The notes under the pieces were generated by a model, which saw nothing but the letters and a program-made list of their open reading frames with translations, had not been told where the DNA came from and did no database searches. From Trichoderma breve (lineage: Eukaryota; Ascomycota; Sordariomycetes; Hypocreales; Hypocreaceae): 64,000 bases of DNA. Positions 42,418 to 54,011 of the stretch are shown here, one piece after another; position 1 is the stretch's first letter, and every line of letters starts with the position of its first letter. Where the stretch lies: positions 1,922,001-1,986,000 of the forward strand of contig NC_079236.1 in NCBI RefSeq assembly GCF_028502605.1, given 5' to 3'. The translations under genes and the position numbers were made by a program.

Positions 42418-43643
42418 TCACTTCTCACCTGTGGACTGAGATCTATTTGTTTTCATCTTCTTGTTCTTTAACATGATGATCGAGTATCTACTCGGTTAGC
42501 CTTCATTAGCATCATGGGGGTGTGTGTAAGACTTACGAAGTGATGCCTGCTACTGCTATCACAACTCCAACTGCGGATTTATCACTGACCGCACGACCAG
42601 ACATGGCCCATCCAAGACCCACGATGGTGCAAGTCTTGACGTGGCCGACAACTGTGCTCGATACGGGACCCGTTTGTGCTACAATGTAGAATTGAGAAAT
42701 ATTGACCAGTGAAGCAAACACTGTGGACTAATAAGGGTAAGCTGAAATTTCACGAGTTGGGGGTGGGCAGAGGAGGCCTACTACGATAACAAGCACTCGT
42801 GTGCTCAGTCGAGTTGGCACATACATGGCGCCTGAAAAATCATCGACAAGGGGAATGAAGAAGAGGAGAAAGAAGCAGGCCATTGGCGCTTGAAGGTAGA
42901 GAAGTTGCATGCTGTTCATGTTGAGTTTACGATGATAGCCGGCAATCCAGACCGTGTAAAGAGAGGAAGCAAAGATGCCTGTAAACGCAAATATAATTCC
43001 CAACCTAGATGTGGTCTTGATGGCTTGGTCGTCCACTGGAATGGAATCGAAGTATGTAACCAAACCGACGCCTACGCAGGCGGGGATTAGGGAGAAAGTA
43101 GCTCCTCTAGGAAGACTGCTGCCGTATAGAACGAAGTTCATGATGGCGACCGTTGGTGTCAGCAGTATGCGTGCAATTTGGTAAAATGTGACGGTTGAGT
43201 AGGCCAACGATAGATTCGGCAGAATGACGTTGAAGCACATCGCGGAACCCAGAGGGATCAGGTGCAGTCTAGGAGCACGACGAGGGACGAAGACGCCAAA
43301 TGGTGATCGAGAGAGAACAAAAAGGAGAAACCAAGTCATGAGGAAATGGATAAAAGCAAACGTAAGCTGAGATTGCTTCCACCGCTGCTCCGAGAAGATG
43401 GCCTTGTTAGTGAAGACCTGTGCCATTTGTTAGAAGGCGTAAATACATGCTACCGTCGGGTGTGTTTTAGGGGTTACTTGCTATGCCAACTGTCGCCAGA
43501 GTATTGACAACCATCCATGCGATGGCATGGAGAGGATTAGCCCTTGGTTTGGGTTCTGTGGTTCCGTCAAGAGACAAGAAGGGAGGCTCAGAGGCGGCAT
43601 CTTCGGCGGCATTTCTGCCTCTGTTATCCTCGAGGTCATGCAT
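42418..43643 (-). CDS. SLC35/TPT-family nucleotide-sugar-type transporter
   Basis: Four exons: 43482-43643, 42785-43417, 42537-42727 and 42418-42487, about 351 aa. The first intron is GC-AG (A|GCAAGT), required to keep TVGIVFTNKAIF in phase 0; no GT donor gives the frame with comparable quality. The second donor is ambiguous (42784 or 42781, both phase 0; 351 or 352 aa). After a short acidic cytosolic N-terminus there are about ten hydrophobic segments. NTLATVGIVFTNKAIF, FYQIARILLTPTVAIMNF and TGPVSSTVVGHVKTC are typical of the triose-phosphate/SLC35E transporter family. The C-terminus is Lys-rich (LKNKKMKTNR), as in Golgi/ER members. The substrate cannot be predicted. Confidence 0.87.
43418..43481 (-). 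other. GC-AG intron of the SLC35-type gene
   Basis: 64-bp intron with donor GCAAGT, branch CTAAC and acceptor CACAG. GCAAGT is the consensus of non-canonical GC donors. Using the internal GT two bases downstream breaks the frame. Confidence 0.75.
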
Positions 43644-44089
43644 TTGCTTTGATTAATGATTGTAAGAGCTTGGCGTTCCGTCGATTACTTCCAGAGACGA
43701 GAAAAGACAGATGCGGAGCTGTATCAACGCAGCGAGAGCTGCTGGAGATTTACGGAGTTAGATCTCTGCCGTGTAAAATCTCTCAACGGGATGCTGTTGT
43801 CTAGAAGAGATGAAAAATTTAATTGTTGGTGGGTTCGATAAATGTTGGGAAGCAAGAGTTGGGAGGAAGTCGCTACTTGACCGCACTTTACTTGTATTGA
43901 GTATCGCCAAAAGAGGCATCGGTTTTCACAACTCTAGTAATAACAATGTACGTATCAATATATTGTCGTATATAGTTGCTAATATAACATGAAAATGATT
44001 ACCCTCTGATGGTAGCTTGATCACGTCTACTTCCCCCTCTTGGATATTTAAGGTGGATGCTAGATTACAGGTACTGGATGAAACCAGCA
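43644..44089. other. 446-bp intergenic region
   Basis: Promoter of the transporter gene and 3' flank of the decarboxylase gene. AT-rich, nothing else seen. Confidence 0.5.
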
Positions 44090-45523
44090 TTAATATGCAA
44101 CTGCTAGCGGACCTCGAATTGGCAAATTCTTCTCTCTGTTTCCCGGAATGGCCCCAGTCACAAAAGCGAGGTTCACTCCTTGTCGGAAAAGGAGGCAGTG
44201 GGTAGAGCCGCCGTGGTGGAACAACCCGATTTCCTCTCCCTTCTCGACACTGGCAGGCAGGGATTTGGCGTCGAATTTCTGCAAGATCTCGCAAGACGAA
44301 ACATCAGCCATGCCGATATACATGGCTGCCATGAGGCCAATTGGCTTCGGAGCCTCGATGAAGAAGATGGCTCGCGTGGCAATGTGACTGATGTAGCTCT
44401 GGACGCGGTTTGGGGAAGCTGGGTCAGGGCCCTTGGAAGATGTGAAGCCTTTGGTGGTAGGCTCTGAGAAATAAGTACCATCAACAACTTCGGTATGGAT
44501 GACTTTGCCAGACACGGGCGAGCTCCACCTGTGGTAGGATGTGGCGCTCAGAAAGGCCTGATACACGGTGCCGCCGACAAACTGCTCGGCGAATTTGTGT
44601 CCATGAAGCATCTCGCTGACTGAGTATGCTTGACCTTTGAGCCAGAATGAGTCGTACTCTTGGGCATTTGACTGCAAGGCAAAAGGCTTGGACTCGCATG
44701 AATTTGCTATCCACGCTGGCTGCTCCGGGAAAGCGACTGGGCGAATTTGATCAATATTCTTGAACTTGCGAACGAAGAAGTCATCCCACGATTTGAAGCC
44801 CCAGTGTTTGGGATCTCCTTGTGGATCACACTGGAAGATTTGCTGGAATGTCAACTCCTGGCCATTGAGATTGGTGTCGTTTTCGATGCTCATCAGAGAA
44901 TCTTGGCTGAGCCAGCCATCTTCATTGGTCGTGATGACATGTTGGGATTTCGAAGTCATGAGAACTTCGGATTTCCAGGTATTGAGGATGTGTTTGAGCT
45001 TTGAATTGACCTCGGGCTTGAGGAAGAAAGCATAGCCACTGGCTGTGGCCATGGGCCAATCCAAGATGGCGTTGAATGGGAATCCGATTAAGCCAGCATC
45101 GTATTCGAGCTTTTTCCAAGAGGGAGCCTTGTTGTTCATGACAAAGTCGAACATTTCGAGCATTTCGTGGTATGATTTGATCTGTTTGTTCCCAATAGGG
45201 TCCTCATAGTAGGGAGCCCTGTCTGGCACTTCGTCAAACATGCCTGAAGCCAGCATTCGAAGTTCAGCGGTGCTTTCTATAAGCTCTTTTAGTTGCTGTA
45301 CCGGTTCACTCAAGAACAGTGAGCTTATGGAAGCATCGCGCTTGTGTTTGTTCACTTCAGCGACTAGGTCTCGCAACCAGCTGATAAGAAGCTTCGGATT
45401 CTGGGGCAGCCAGCCACCGACCCGGTTAGACTTCTGCTGAGAAGCTGGAAGAGCACCCGGGGGTGTCATGGTGATGTTAGAGAGTGACTTCTCTTTTTCT
45501 TCCGGATTGATAAAGACATGCAT
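44090..45523 (-). CDS. Phosphatidylserine-decarboxylase-like protein (PsiD type)
   Basis: Single exon, 477 aa from the first ATG; a second ATG at residue 19 (MTPPGALPASQQ) is also possible. The N-terminal half (about 25-215) matches the PSD-associated domain: WLPQNPKLLISWLRDLV, SYHEMLEMFDFVMNN and GLIGFPFNAILDWPM. The C-terminal half is the PS-decarboxylase fold, with FQQIFQCDPQGDPKHWGFKSWDDFF, HRWSSPVSGKV and the self-cleavage motif GGSTHCLLF (residues 438-446), where the serine would give the pyruvoyl group. There is no membrane anchor or mitochondrial leader. The same two-domain layout is found in Psilocybe PsiD, an L-tryptophan decarboxylase. The substrate here may be a free amino acid rather than phosphatidylserine; this is inference. 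Confidence 0.9.
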   Translation of the reverse strand: MHVFINPEEKEKSLSNITMTPPGALPASQQKSNRVGGWLPQNPKLLISWLRDLVAEVNKHKRDASISSLFLSEPVQQLKELIESTAELRMLASGMFDEVPDRAPYYEDPIGNKQIKSYHEMLEMFDFVMNNKAPSWKKLEYDAGLIGFPFNAILDWPMATASGYAFFLKPEVNSKLKHILNTWKSEVLMTSKSQHVITTNEDGWLSQDSLMSIENDTNLNGQELTFQQIFQCDPQGDPKHWGFKSWDDFFVRKFKNIDQIRPVAFPEQPAWIANSCESKPFALQSNAQEYDSFWLKGQAYSVSEMLHGHKFAEQFVGGTVYQAFLSATSYHRWSSPVSGKVIHTEVVDGTYFSEPTTKGFTSSKGPDPASPNRVQSYISHIATRAIFFIEAPKPIGLMAAMYIGMADVSSCEILQKFDAKSLPASVEKGEEIGLFHHGGSTHCLLFRQGVNLAFVTGAIPGNREKNLPIRGPLAVAY

Positions 45524-48034
45524 GATTTTTACTTGATGATATATGTAGGCTTTGCTAGATGCTTAAATGATCAAAATGGAATGTTATTTTGACCTGATAT
45601 TTATACAGTAGATTCTTGATCGAGTCCATCTTTTGACTAAGCCTGTCAGTCTGACTGATGCATGAATTGCCTTGCATATTTTATTAGTTGTATGATGTGT
45701 GTTACATGCATTCTCAGACATTCAGCCGTCATATCTCCACTCTGTGTACTCAGAAGCTCCCTTGAATTCCTAAGCGAAGTCTATAATATCAATAGCTTGG
45801 AATCGGCCAAATTAATGCTGCACGGACAATTCAACGTACCTAAGTATTACCATGGTAGCACCAATATTGAGCGTCGGCCAGATTCGATGACGAGAATTGA
45901 GTGGCCGCTCAAGTAGCACATTCGTGTGTGTAACAGCGGCTCACAAATTAGTTGATTAATCTTGCATGCCGATGGATATGCGTGACAACACCGAAACCAT
46001 GGCCAATCCAGTGCTGGCAATAATGCAAATCGGCTTCAATCGGCAGAGAAATGTCGCCCAGTAATGGAATAAGACAGCTGGGCGGCGGTAGCAACGGTTG
46101 ACTGGCGGTTGACCCGTGGCATCAACTGCATGCATAGATTCTCAGCCGCTGAACTGCGCACTTCTTGTAGTTAGCAACATTATCATTGACATTGGATGGC
46201 AGAAAATGCGAATCGTCGTCCCCATTGGTTGTAGAGGGCGTTCAATGTTCGTGTCTAGTTACTATCGTGATCTAATCTTGACGTCTGTTTGGAGTTTTTG
46301 TTCCGATACTACGTGCATCCGATGAGTGCAGGCTGGGGCTGAAGTGAAACACCGGGTGGTAGATGGCAGTCCACTGCATTACATCAGCTTCGGTGAAAGC
46401 CCCGATGCTACGGATGTAGATGCTCCTATTCCTGTCCTACCAAGTTGCACCCCTTAATAGATAATATTACCTGTCTGCGGGAAGATATTGACCGTGTCGT
46501 CAGCAAACCGCAGCCAGTTGCTGAAGAGAGGTTCAGCTCGATTTATTTTCCCCGTCTCAGCGTAGCTGTCTTGTATATGACAGGCATCATGTAATCAACC
46601 CGTTTAACCCCTGGCTGTTCCGAGGCTGACCTGACCAGGTTATTTGGCTATACGAAATTACTGCAACGATACGCGGCCTAAATACGCAGTACGATCTAAA
46701 TAGACACCCCGGTCGTTGAGTTGCTTAAATGCTAAGTTTCTGCCATCACATGGAAAAGACGCTGCGGGACGGGATTCAAGCTTTCGACCAAGGACCCTCA
46801 GTGACACTAAGATGGACGGACTTGACGGGATCTTGCGCCTAGCCGCGCCAATACAGTTGATGGAATTGATGCGTGTAGGCCAATGTGACGAGTCCTGGTG
46901 TGACTCCTGTCGATCCACGGCTTCCACAGTGCTAACGCTATTCTAGAAACTTTACCCATTAGAGGGCGTTCCAGGCTCCTTAGTAGTGCTTGATTTCCAT
47001 TGCAGTTGAGTGGCTATGACAGTACGAGGCGCAATAAGAGAAGCGGCAGTAAATTGAAGCAGCTGCGGGTAATTAATGCAGCAGCCAAGCCTAGACCGGG
47101 TCGATTTCCAATGAATGGCTCAAATATTGCCCGGATTAATATGCTTTCGTACCTGAGAGAGCATGACGTACTCCGTAAGGTACAAACAGGTCGAGGCAAG
47201 GTCGGTACGTACCTTTTCTCTCTGCCTTGTGGGTTCGAAACGAAACGGGACCCTGGAGTGGCAATTTCTGCACCCGGCTACTTTGAGAGTACTTGGGAAA
47301 CCCTGGTGGTTTATAGTGCAATGCTCAGTAAATCTCAGGTACTCCCCAGTGTTCGACAGGCTGGTCTGACAGAAGAAACAGCGCGGAGCTAGTCCCATTG
47401 CAGACAAGGCGCGGGTGAGACGTTCCCCCTCCACATCGCAATTAAAAGCAGCCAAATCAATCACGAGCATGGCTGGGTGATCGTCTGCAAAGAGTGGATT
47501 CCGGCTGGCGCTGGCTTGAGACAAGGCAAAATAAAGCCTTGCCCATGCGCTGCTCTGCCCGAGACTCGTGCGACCGTCGAATCGAGGCTACGACGGATCG
47601 ATGGAACGAAGCTCTGCGGATTGCGCCGTCATCACCGCTGCCACCGCTGCCGTCTTGGAATCTATCTGTACGAGTATTTGCCCTGCCGCCGCTCCGCGCA
47701 GATGCGATTCCGATCCTGAGAGACGCCCAGAGTCCAGAGAGAGTCCAGAATACATGCGCCTTGCCTCTGCTCGGCCCTAGCACCGACGGTTGGAGCTACT
47801 GGAATCGCGTGAAGCGCTGAGAGTGTGTCAGCCAATTTCGAGCGTTAGCAGACAATCAACGCGGCTCACGGAACCAAACCAGACAAACCTGGTACGGCCA
47901 GACGTTTGTTTCGTTGGGGCCTGCGCAATATAAACCGCCGCTTGCGCCTGCCCTGTCCGTATCATACCTGTAACTGGATCCAGACCACTCACATTCACCT
48001 TCGCTTTGCATCTGAGGAAACCGCGCTCCGGGAC
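45524..48034. other. 2.5-kb intergenic region, no gene seen
   Basis: Lies between two divergent starts (decarboxylase minus, dehydratase plus). Open frames of up to 134 codons on both strands overlap each other near 47.0-47.8 kb without any recognisable motif. The last 350 bp are GC-richer and are probably the dehydratase promoter. Confidence 0.45.
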
Positions 48035-49804
48035 ATGAAACCGTTGATCAAAGCCCTACAACCGAGCCTCTCCCGCTGCCTCTGCCTCTCCCACTCAACA
48101 CCAATGTTGTCGCCATCGTCCTCTCCGGCGGCATCGTATCCTGCCTCAACCACCTCTTCCTACTCTTCTTCGCCCTCGTCACACTCATCAGAGGCCGCGC
48201 TGGCATCGCCATTTCAGCGCAGCGCCCACAGCCGAAACCAATCGCCGGGCCAAGCCAGAGCCATGGATCCAGCCAGGAACCCTGATTCACTCATGGCCAC
48301 CGCGACTCACCAGCCCTACTGGAGACCCATGGTCAAGACCTCCTTGGCCAACGGTATGCATGCGCCCCGATCTGGCACACATCCCGCTCCCATCCGTCCA
48401 TGTCCAAGTTTGGTAACTGATCCATGACGCTGAAAAAGGCACCATGAACGGCCATCGCAGCTACTTCCAAGAGCCTGACGTTTGGCAGCAGGCCCCCATC
48501 CTCACGGGCACCACCGAGTTCGAGCCTCGCTCAGATGTCAAAAATATTATGATTACCGGCGGCGCAGGCTTCATGTAGGTTTCAGATTCTCAGACAGCCC
48601 TTCTGCTACCTCATTAGCCTCTCCAATGGCCATGCACGCATGACTAACATTTGCATCACACAAGCGCTTCCTGGGTTGTTCGCCATCTCACCTTGACATA
48701 CCCCCACGCTTACAACATTGTGTCGTTTGACAAGCTCGACTACTGTTCTGCTCTTAACAACACCAGAGCCCTCAACGACAAGCGCAATTTTACGTTTTAT
48801 CATGGCGACTTGACCAATCCCTCCGAAGTCCTCGACTGCATGGAGCGCTATCACATCGACACCGTGATGCACTTTGCGGCCCAGTCGCATGTGGATCTGA
48901 GCTTTGGCAATTCGTACAGCTTTACCCACGCAAACGTCTATGGCACCCACGTTCTTTTGGAGAGCGCCAAGAAAGCTCGCATCAAGAGATTTATACATGT
49001 ATCAACAGACGAGGTGTATGGCGAAGTTGGCCACGGCGAAGACGAACTGCAGGAGTCCAGCATCCTGGCCCCAACCAATCCTTACGCCGCAAGCAAGGCT
49101 GCCGCCGAAATGATGGTCCACTCATATCACAAGAGCTTCAAGCTCCCGACCATTATTGTTCGCAGTAACAACGTCTATGGTCCTCACCAATATCCTGAGA
49201 GTGAGTGTTTTTTATTACTCTCAACGTGAATCGATTCTAACTAATTTGTCTAGAAATTATACCCAAATTCATCTCCCTACTCAACCGAGGCCACCCTGTA
49301 GTTCTTCATGGGGATGGCAGCCCAACCCGGAGATATCTTTTTGCTGCAGACGCCGCGGATGCCTTTGACACGATACTTCACAAAGGCCAGATTGGCCATG
49401 TGTATAACGTTGGCTCTGCCGATGAAATATCGAACCTCGAGTTATGCGGCAAGATCTTATCTGCCATGGAGATTGCCCATGACACTCCAGAGCAGTTCCG
49501 AAAATGGGTCAAGTACACTCATGATCGGCCGTTCAACGATTGCAGGTATGCTGTCGACTGGTCAAAGCTACGCAATTTAGGCTGGGAGCAAAAGACTACG
49601 TTTGAAGAGGGCCTGCAGATGACGGTAGAATGGTACCGGCGCTTTGGCGAGCAGTGGTGGGGAGACATTAGTCATGTCCTCACTCCATTCCCTATCGTTA
49701 GCGAAGGCGAAGTTGTACCCGACGTTGAGCATCTCGCAAAGGATGATCCTCCAACACCCGTCGAAGATTACCCCCTGAATGGCATTTCTCATAAAGCAAG
49801 TTAA
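48035..49804 (+). CDS. Nucleotide-sugar (UDP/dTDP-glucose) 4,6-dehydratase
   Basis: Four exons: 48035-48353, 48439-48574, 48665-49200 and 49254-49804, all GT-AG, giving 513 aa. The start at 48035 is the first in-frame ATG; Met24 (48104) or Met76 (48260) could also serve. A Ser/Pro-rich N-terminal extension of about 140 residues precedes the SDR fold. NAD-binding TGGAGFIAS is assembled across the second intron (146-154). The catalytic set is HVSTDEVYGE (Thr266, Asp267, Glu268) and YAASK (Tyr292, Lys296), with YGPHQYPEKIIPKFI across the third intron. The TDE triad marks 4,6-dehydratases rather than 4-epimerases. In fungi the related enzyme makes UDP-4-keto-6-deoxyglucose on the path to UDP-rhamnose. 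Confidence 0.92.
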
Positions 49805-50358
49805 TTTTTTTTTTTTTTCATCTTTCTTCTTATCGCGTCTTGGCGGTCCACTTACAGCCGCACAAGGTACGGTTATTTATTTTTGTTACATGGTTTGGAC
49901 GTGTCAATTATATCGATGAATTTGGCACAAGATTAAAATGGAGTTTACGGATATCATGAGCATAAGAACGGCGCCCACAGCACCCATAGCAGATATTATA
50001 CCAAGGTTAGAAATATTTAAATAAACAGCAATAGACACTTTATATCAGCGGTATTAGTTATCCCAACCAACGTATGACAAGAGGTTGATTAGAAGCAGGT
50101 TTTGTCTTTTGAGCGATATGGATGGATCTTGCTCATCATTAATGTATTTCATTGTATGAACAATACGTCATTGAGCTACATCAAACCCCTGAATAGAAAA
50201 AGAGGTACTGTTCACGCTCATGTTCTCAAATCATACATCTGTCTTATTAACATGCGTCATATACAGCCTATCATGGCCTCGCTACGCTCAATCTACCAAA
50301 GTGTCATAACTCATTCATACTCATACTTGCCAACAGATAAATCACGCAACAAGAGCGC
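49805..50358. other. 554-bp convergent 3' flank
   Basis: Starts with a run of 14 T directly after the dehydratase stop. AT-rich, with no open frame of interest. Confidence 0.5.
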
Positions 50359-53098
50359 TTAACAACCTCCACCGCCGCATCCACCACCGCCACCACCACC
50401 ACCGCATCCTCCTCCTCCTCCTCCTCCTCCTGCGCATCCTCCTCCTCCTCCTATGCCACATGCCGCTCCCCCACCGGCCATTCCGGAAGCACATGCACCC
50501 TGACCCTGTGTAATTCTTGGTTAGCTTGTGACAAACTAGGATCCCAACGGAGTATATTGTTGACTTACTGGATTGACAGAGCATCCACCAGGGCCTCCAC
50601 AGCCTCCTGCGGCGATATTCCCGTTTCCACAGGTTCCCGCGGCGCAGTTGGCCCAGGCTCCATCTCCCGCGGCGATGTAGCACGGATCCCAGCCGTAGTA
50701 CAAGCCTGGAGCGAAGTAGATGGGATACATGAACGGGCCATACACTAAAAGTGATGTCAGTATTTAGTTGCTTCAAGCGGACATGGCTCTATATGAGGGT
50801 AGGTTTCTTTCTTACTGTAGTAGTTGTATCCCCAATGATCGTAATACTCATCCCTGGGCGGCAGAGCCCGTCCCTTCTTCTCCGCTCGCTTGGCGGCCTT
50901 CTGGTAGGCCTCGTTGAGCCTCCGGTTCTGCCGGGCGCGGATATAGGCCGTGAACTTTGCGCGCTCGGGGGTCTCAAGGGTTCGCACCGAATTATGCGCC
51001 GAGATATGCGCCGAGTTGTCCGGAGGGCAGAGCTTGGCGGTTCCGGAGTCGTGGAAGGTGTCGGCGAGCTTTTGGCTGGAGGAGACGTTGAACATTTTCC
51101 CGATTTTGGAGCCCTGGGAGACACGGATGGCTGGAATGGTTTGTTCATTAGTTTCCTTTGTTATGACGAAGGTGATTAGATGTAGATATGGTGGGGGGGG
51201 GGGGGGGGGGGGGAGCTTACACTCGCAGTACCAGCATGTGCACTCGCTGTATACTTCTTTGAAGAGTTCTTGATACGTCTTGGTAGTCCACTCAAATGCG
51301 TCGCTTAGTTCACCCTCCTCAATCTTGTCGTCGTGGTCGATAAACTTCAACGTCTCCTTTATGGTGTAAGTGTAGTAATCCTGGGGACTCAGCTGGTGGG
51401 TATGCCAAGCCAGATCTACATCTAATGTAGGAACGGCCATCTTGAAAGGATTCTTTTTAATAATCTGCATGAAGCGATTGTACTTTGTGATGAGGCGGCC
51501 CATGGTAGCCTTGGCGGACGGGCTGTGCAGCCAGTCAAGCTTAACCATTTTCTCGACGAAGACGCCTTGGCGCATGACGGCACCGCACAGATCGAGCGCA
51601 AAGGGGGAGAAGTTCTCCCAGTAGCGGCTCATCATCTTGCGGGTGGTGATCTTGGCGTCGCGGCGTATAAGTTGGAGTCCTACGCGGCGCGTGGAGCCGT
51701 CGATTCGACGGACTGCTTCGTCGCTTCTGATGGTCTTTTCGATGAGGTCTCGCACGTCGGCCATTGACGGGGAGGATTTGGGGCTTTGCGATTTTGGATC
51801 GAGAAGCTCTACGATCTTGATGCGCAGCTCGTGACGGATCATGCGATTTGGAAACATGCGAGTAAAGTTTGGAACGACCAAGGGGTTGGGTGTAAGTGTC
51901 GGCTGGCCGGATGAAATGTCGAGCAGTGTACCGGGCATTGGGACGTCTTTGCCAAGAAGAAGGGTAGTATCATGGACAAATTTGGAGAGGGAAAGGATTT
52001 CCTTGTTGATGGCTTTGTCGCATGATGGGCATTGGTGTGAGAAGTTGCCGTCGCCATATCCGCTTCCGAGGATGCCAATCGGGCTATATTCAAGAGGCGT
52101 TAGCTGAAAAGGACTGTTCTGGGTGAATTCAACAAAGTGAAACTTACATAGACGAATCTGCATCTTCGACGGCTCCGCAGGTGGTCCAAGGTACTTGCAT
52201 GTCCACCTTGCACCACGGGCATTTGAGGGTCTTCACCATGGGATCTGCCGAGTTGTTCCATTGACGCCCCGTCCGAAGCCAGTTATTCTTCGCCACTTCA
52301 CTGGGGTCTTCCTCAAAATTAACGGTGATACCCTCAGATACTGCCTTCCATGGCATGCCCGAAGTCCAGTATTCGACCAAGCCGGCGCGCATAGTGTCTT
52401 CGAGGAAGGCTCTGGGGTTTAACATGTGGGCATGCATGACCATGAGGACGTCTGAAAATTTGTGTTAGTCAAAGGTTATCTATAACCGCAGTACAACGTC
52501 AGCTTCTGAGCTGTCAAGATAACTTACCCAACGGTGGGATCGAGTCTCTGGTCCAACCCAGTGGTTTGCCACTGGTTGAAAAGGCGACATACTTGGGGCT
52601 ATCCGGTGTCGACATATCTTGTTCGGTCAACATGGTCTTGGTTTGGGCCATTGCATGCCACCACGCCTCATATCTATCCACTGCTCGTGCAAGAAAGATG
52701 GCCCATCGCTTTTCGCGTAGACGACTAAGAGCAAGCTTTTCTTTGTCACCTTCACCAAGCTTATCTAGCTGAACTCCTGGAGGCAGAGCCGCGCCGTGAA
52801 GGATCTCGCTGTCCCATGTGGCACGGCTGTCGAAGATGCCAAAGAGGCCATCTGTATAACCAACATCTTCCTTGAGGGTATCGATGGCGTGGAGAAGCTT
52901 CAAGTGAGCCAGAGTGGTGTCAACATTAGGACCGCCAGTTGATGGACCCGAAGAGAGGGAGAGATTTGCAAAAGCGGTCGTAACATCGATGTTTTGAGAT
53001 GGATCAGTGGCATCTAGAACATCTTCCGTTGCCGTGGTATAGCTTGGCGGCGCTTCGCCATCAGGCGGCGCCTGGCCGTTAGACGCCTCTTTGGTCAT
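50359..53098 (-). CDS. Glycine-rich domain (DUF1399/GRDP) protein with Gly/Cys tail
   Basis: Six exons: 52528-53098, 52148-52451, 51221-52083, 50816-51130, 50569-50744 and 50359-50505, giving 791 aa. All introns are GT-AG and phase-consistent. The N-terminus is disordered, then a helical RWAIFLARAVDRYEAWWH block. Two CxxC pairs (LKCPWCKVDMQVPW and HQCPSCDKAI, about 265-325) suggest a zinc site. The DUF1399 core carries LDVDLAWHTHQLSPQDYYTYT (Trp518-His519-Thr520-His521-Gln522), the hallmark of plant and fungal glycine-rich domain proteins, then CTCWYCE. Exons 5-6 encode Tyr/Gly-rich sequence and a final run of glycines broken by cysteines. Plant GRDPs act in stress responses; the fungal role is unknown. 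Confidence 0.9.
51193..51213. repeat. 21-nt poly-G (poly-C in the intron) tract
   Basis: An uninterrupted run of 21 G on the plus strand lies 6 nt inside the third intron of the glycine-rich-domain gene, directly after its GTAAGCT donor on the minus strand. Confidence 0.9.
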
Positions 53099-54011
53099 GA
53101 TTTAATAAAACAAAAGGGTATAAGTTGGTTTTTGATACGAGGAATGAGACAGTGGTGATGTTGTTGATGGAGGATGCCAGAGCTATATATTGTCTGGTCG
53201 CTTATGCTCTGGATGATGATCACAGGATGTGCACAGCCAGTGGTGACGTCGTCTTATAAGACCGTCTGTGGAACAAACGAAGTACATGTACACAGACAGA
53301 GCACAAACCAACAGCCTCGCGTGTAAGGCGAAAAAGAATCCTTCAGGAACACACGTGATGGCCCCAAATGACGATGAGGCGAGATAGATCAATAGATCTT
53401 GCCAAGGCGCGGTCGGTGTCCTTGTACGGATAAATGTGCCGCCACATGGTGATCGGACTTGGACAAAGTGCCCCAAACGGGGAGAGTCGCGCAAGTACCT
53501 GACGACATGGCGCTGGTTCCGTTTGTAAGAGAGAGGCGCAGCGCATGTACCTTTTGTTAGCGCGAAGGGCATCGATCCGATCCCTGCGGTACGTGGAGGT
53601 ACCTGTGCTAAAGCATTACGGGCGTAATCGAGTCTAGAGTGACAAAACTCCATAAATACGTGTACATGTAACGTCCATGTACTTGGCGATCTTACGTTCG
53701 AGGATTCTGTACGGAGTATGAGATGCACCGAAACATCTCTCTGTTGGCAACATCAAAATACACATTGCATGATGCTTAAATCCATTGGACCAGTCGAGGC
53801 CCGAGTTAGACCAATAATGCTCTTAGTGCAATGAGGGGATTTCCGCGAGCTGAACCACACCGCTGCAAGAGGGATTGTGGCTATGTAAGTGACCTTTCGC
53901 CTCATTCAGGCATCAAACGTCGGTCCTGCTTCTTTGAGCATTCTCATGGGACCATGAGCGCTTTATGTACATTCTCCCACCTTCTCCAACAAAGGAGATG
54001 AATTACACAAC
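53099..54011. other. 913-bp divergent intergenic region
   Basis: Between the starts of the glycine-rich-domain gene and the NLR gene. GTACATGTA-type palindromes occur near 53284-53291 and 53661-53669. No gene is seen. Confidence 0.5.

Noticed and set aside
45524..48034. Overlapping open frames of about 100-134 codons near 47.0-47.8 kb
   Set aside because: Frames on both strands overlap, none has a motif or intron logic, and the translations change character along their length.
50342..50776. 144-codon open frame rich in Arg and Trp on the minus strand
   Set aside because: Wrong frame of the Gly/Cys-rich last exons of the DUF1399 gene; it ignores good splice sites.
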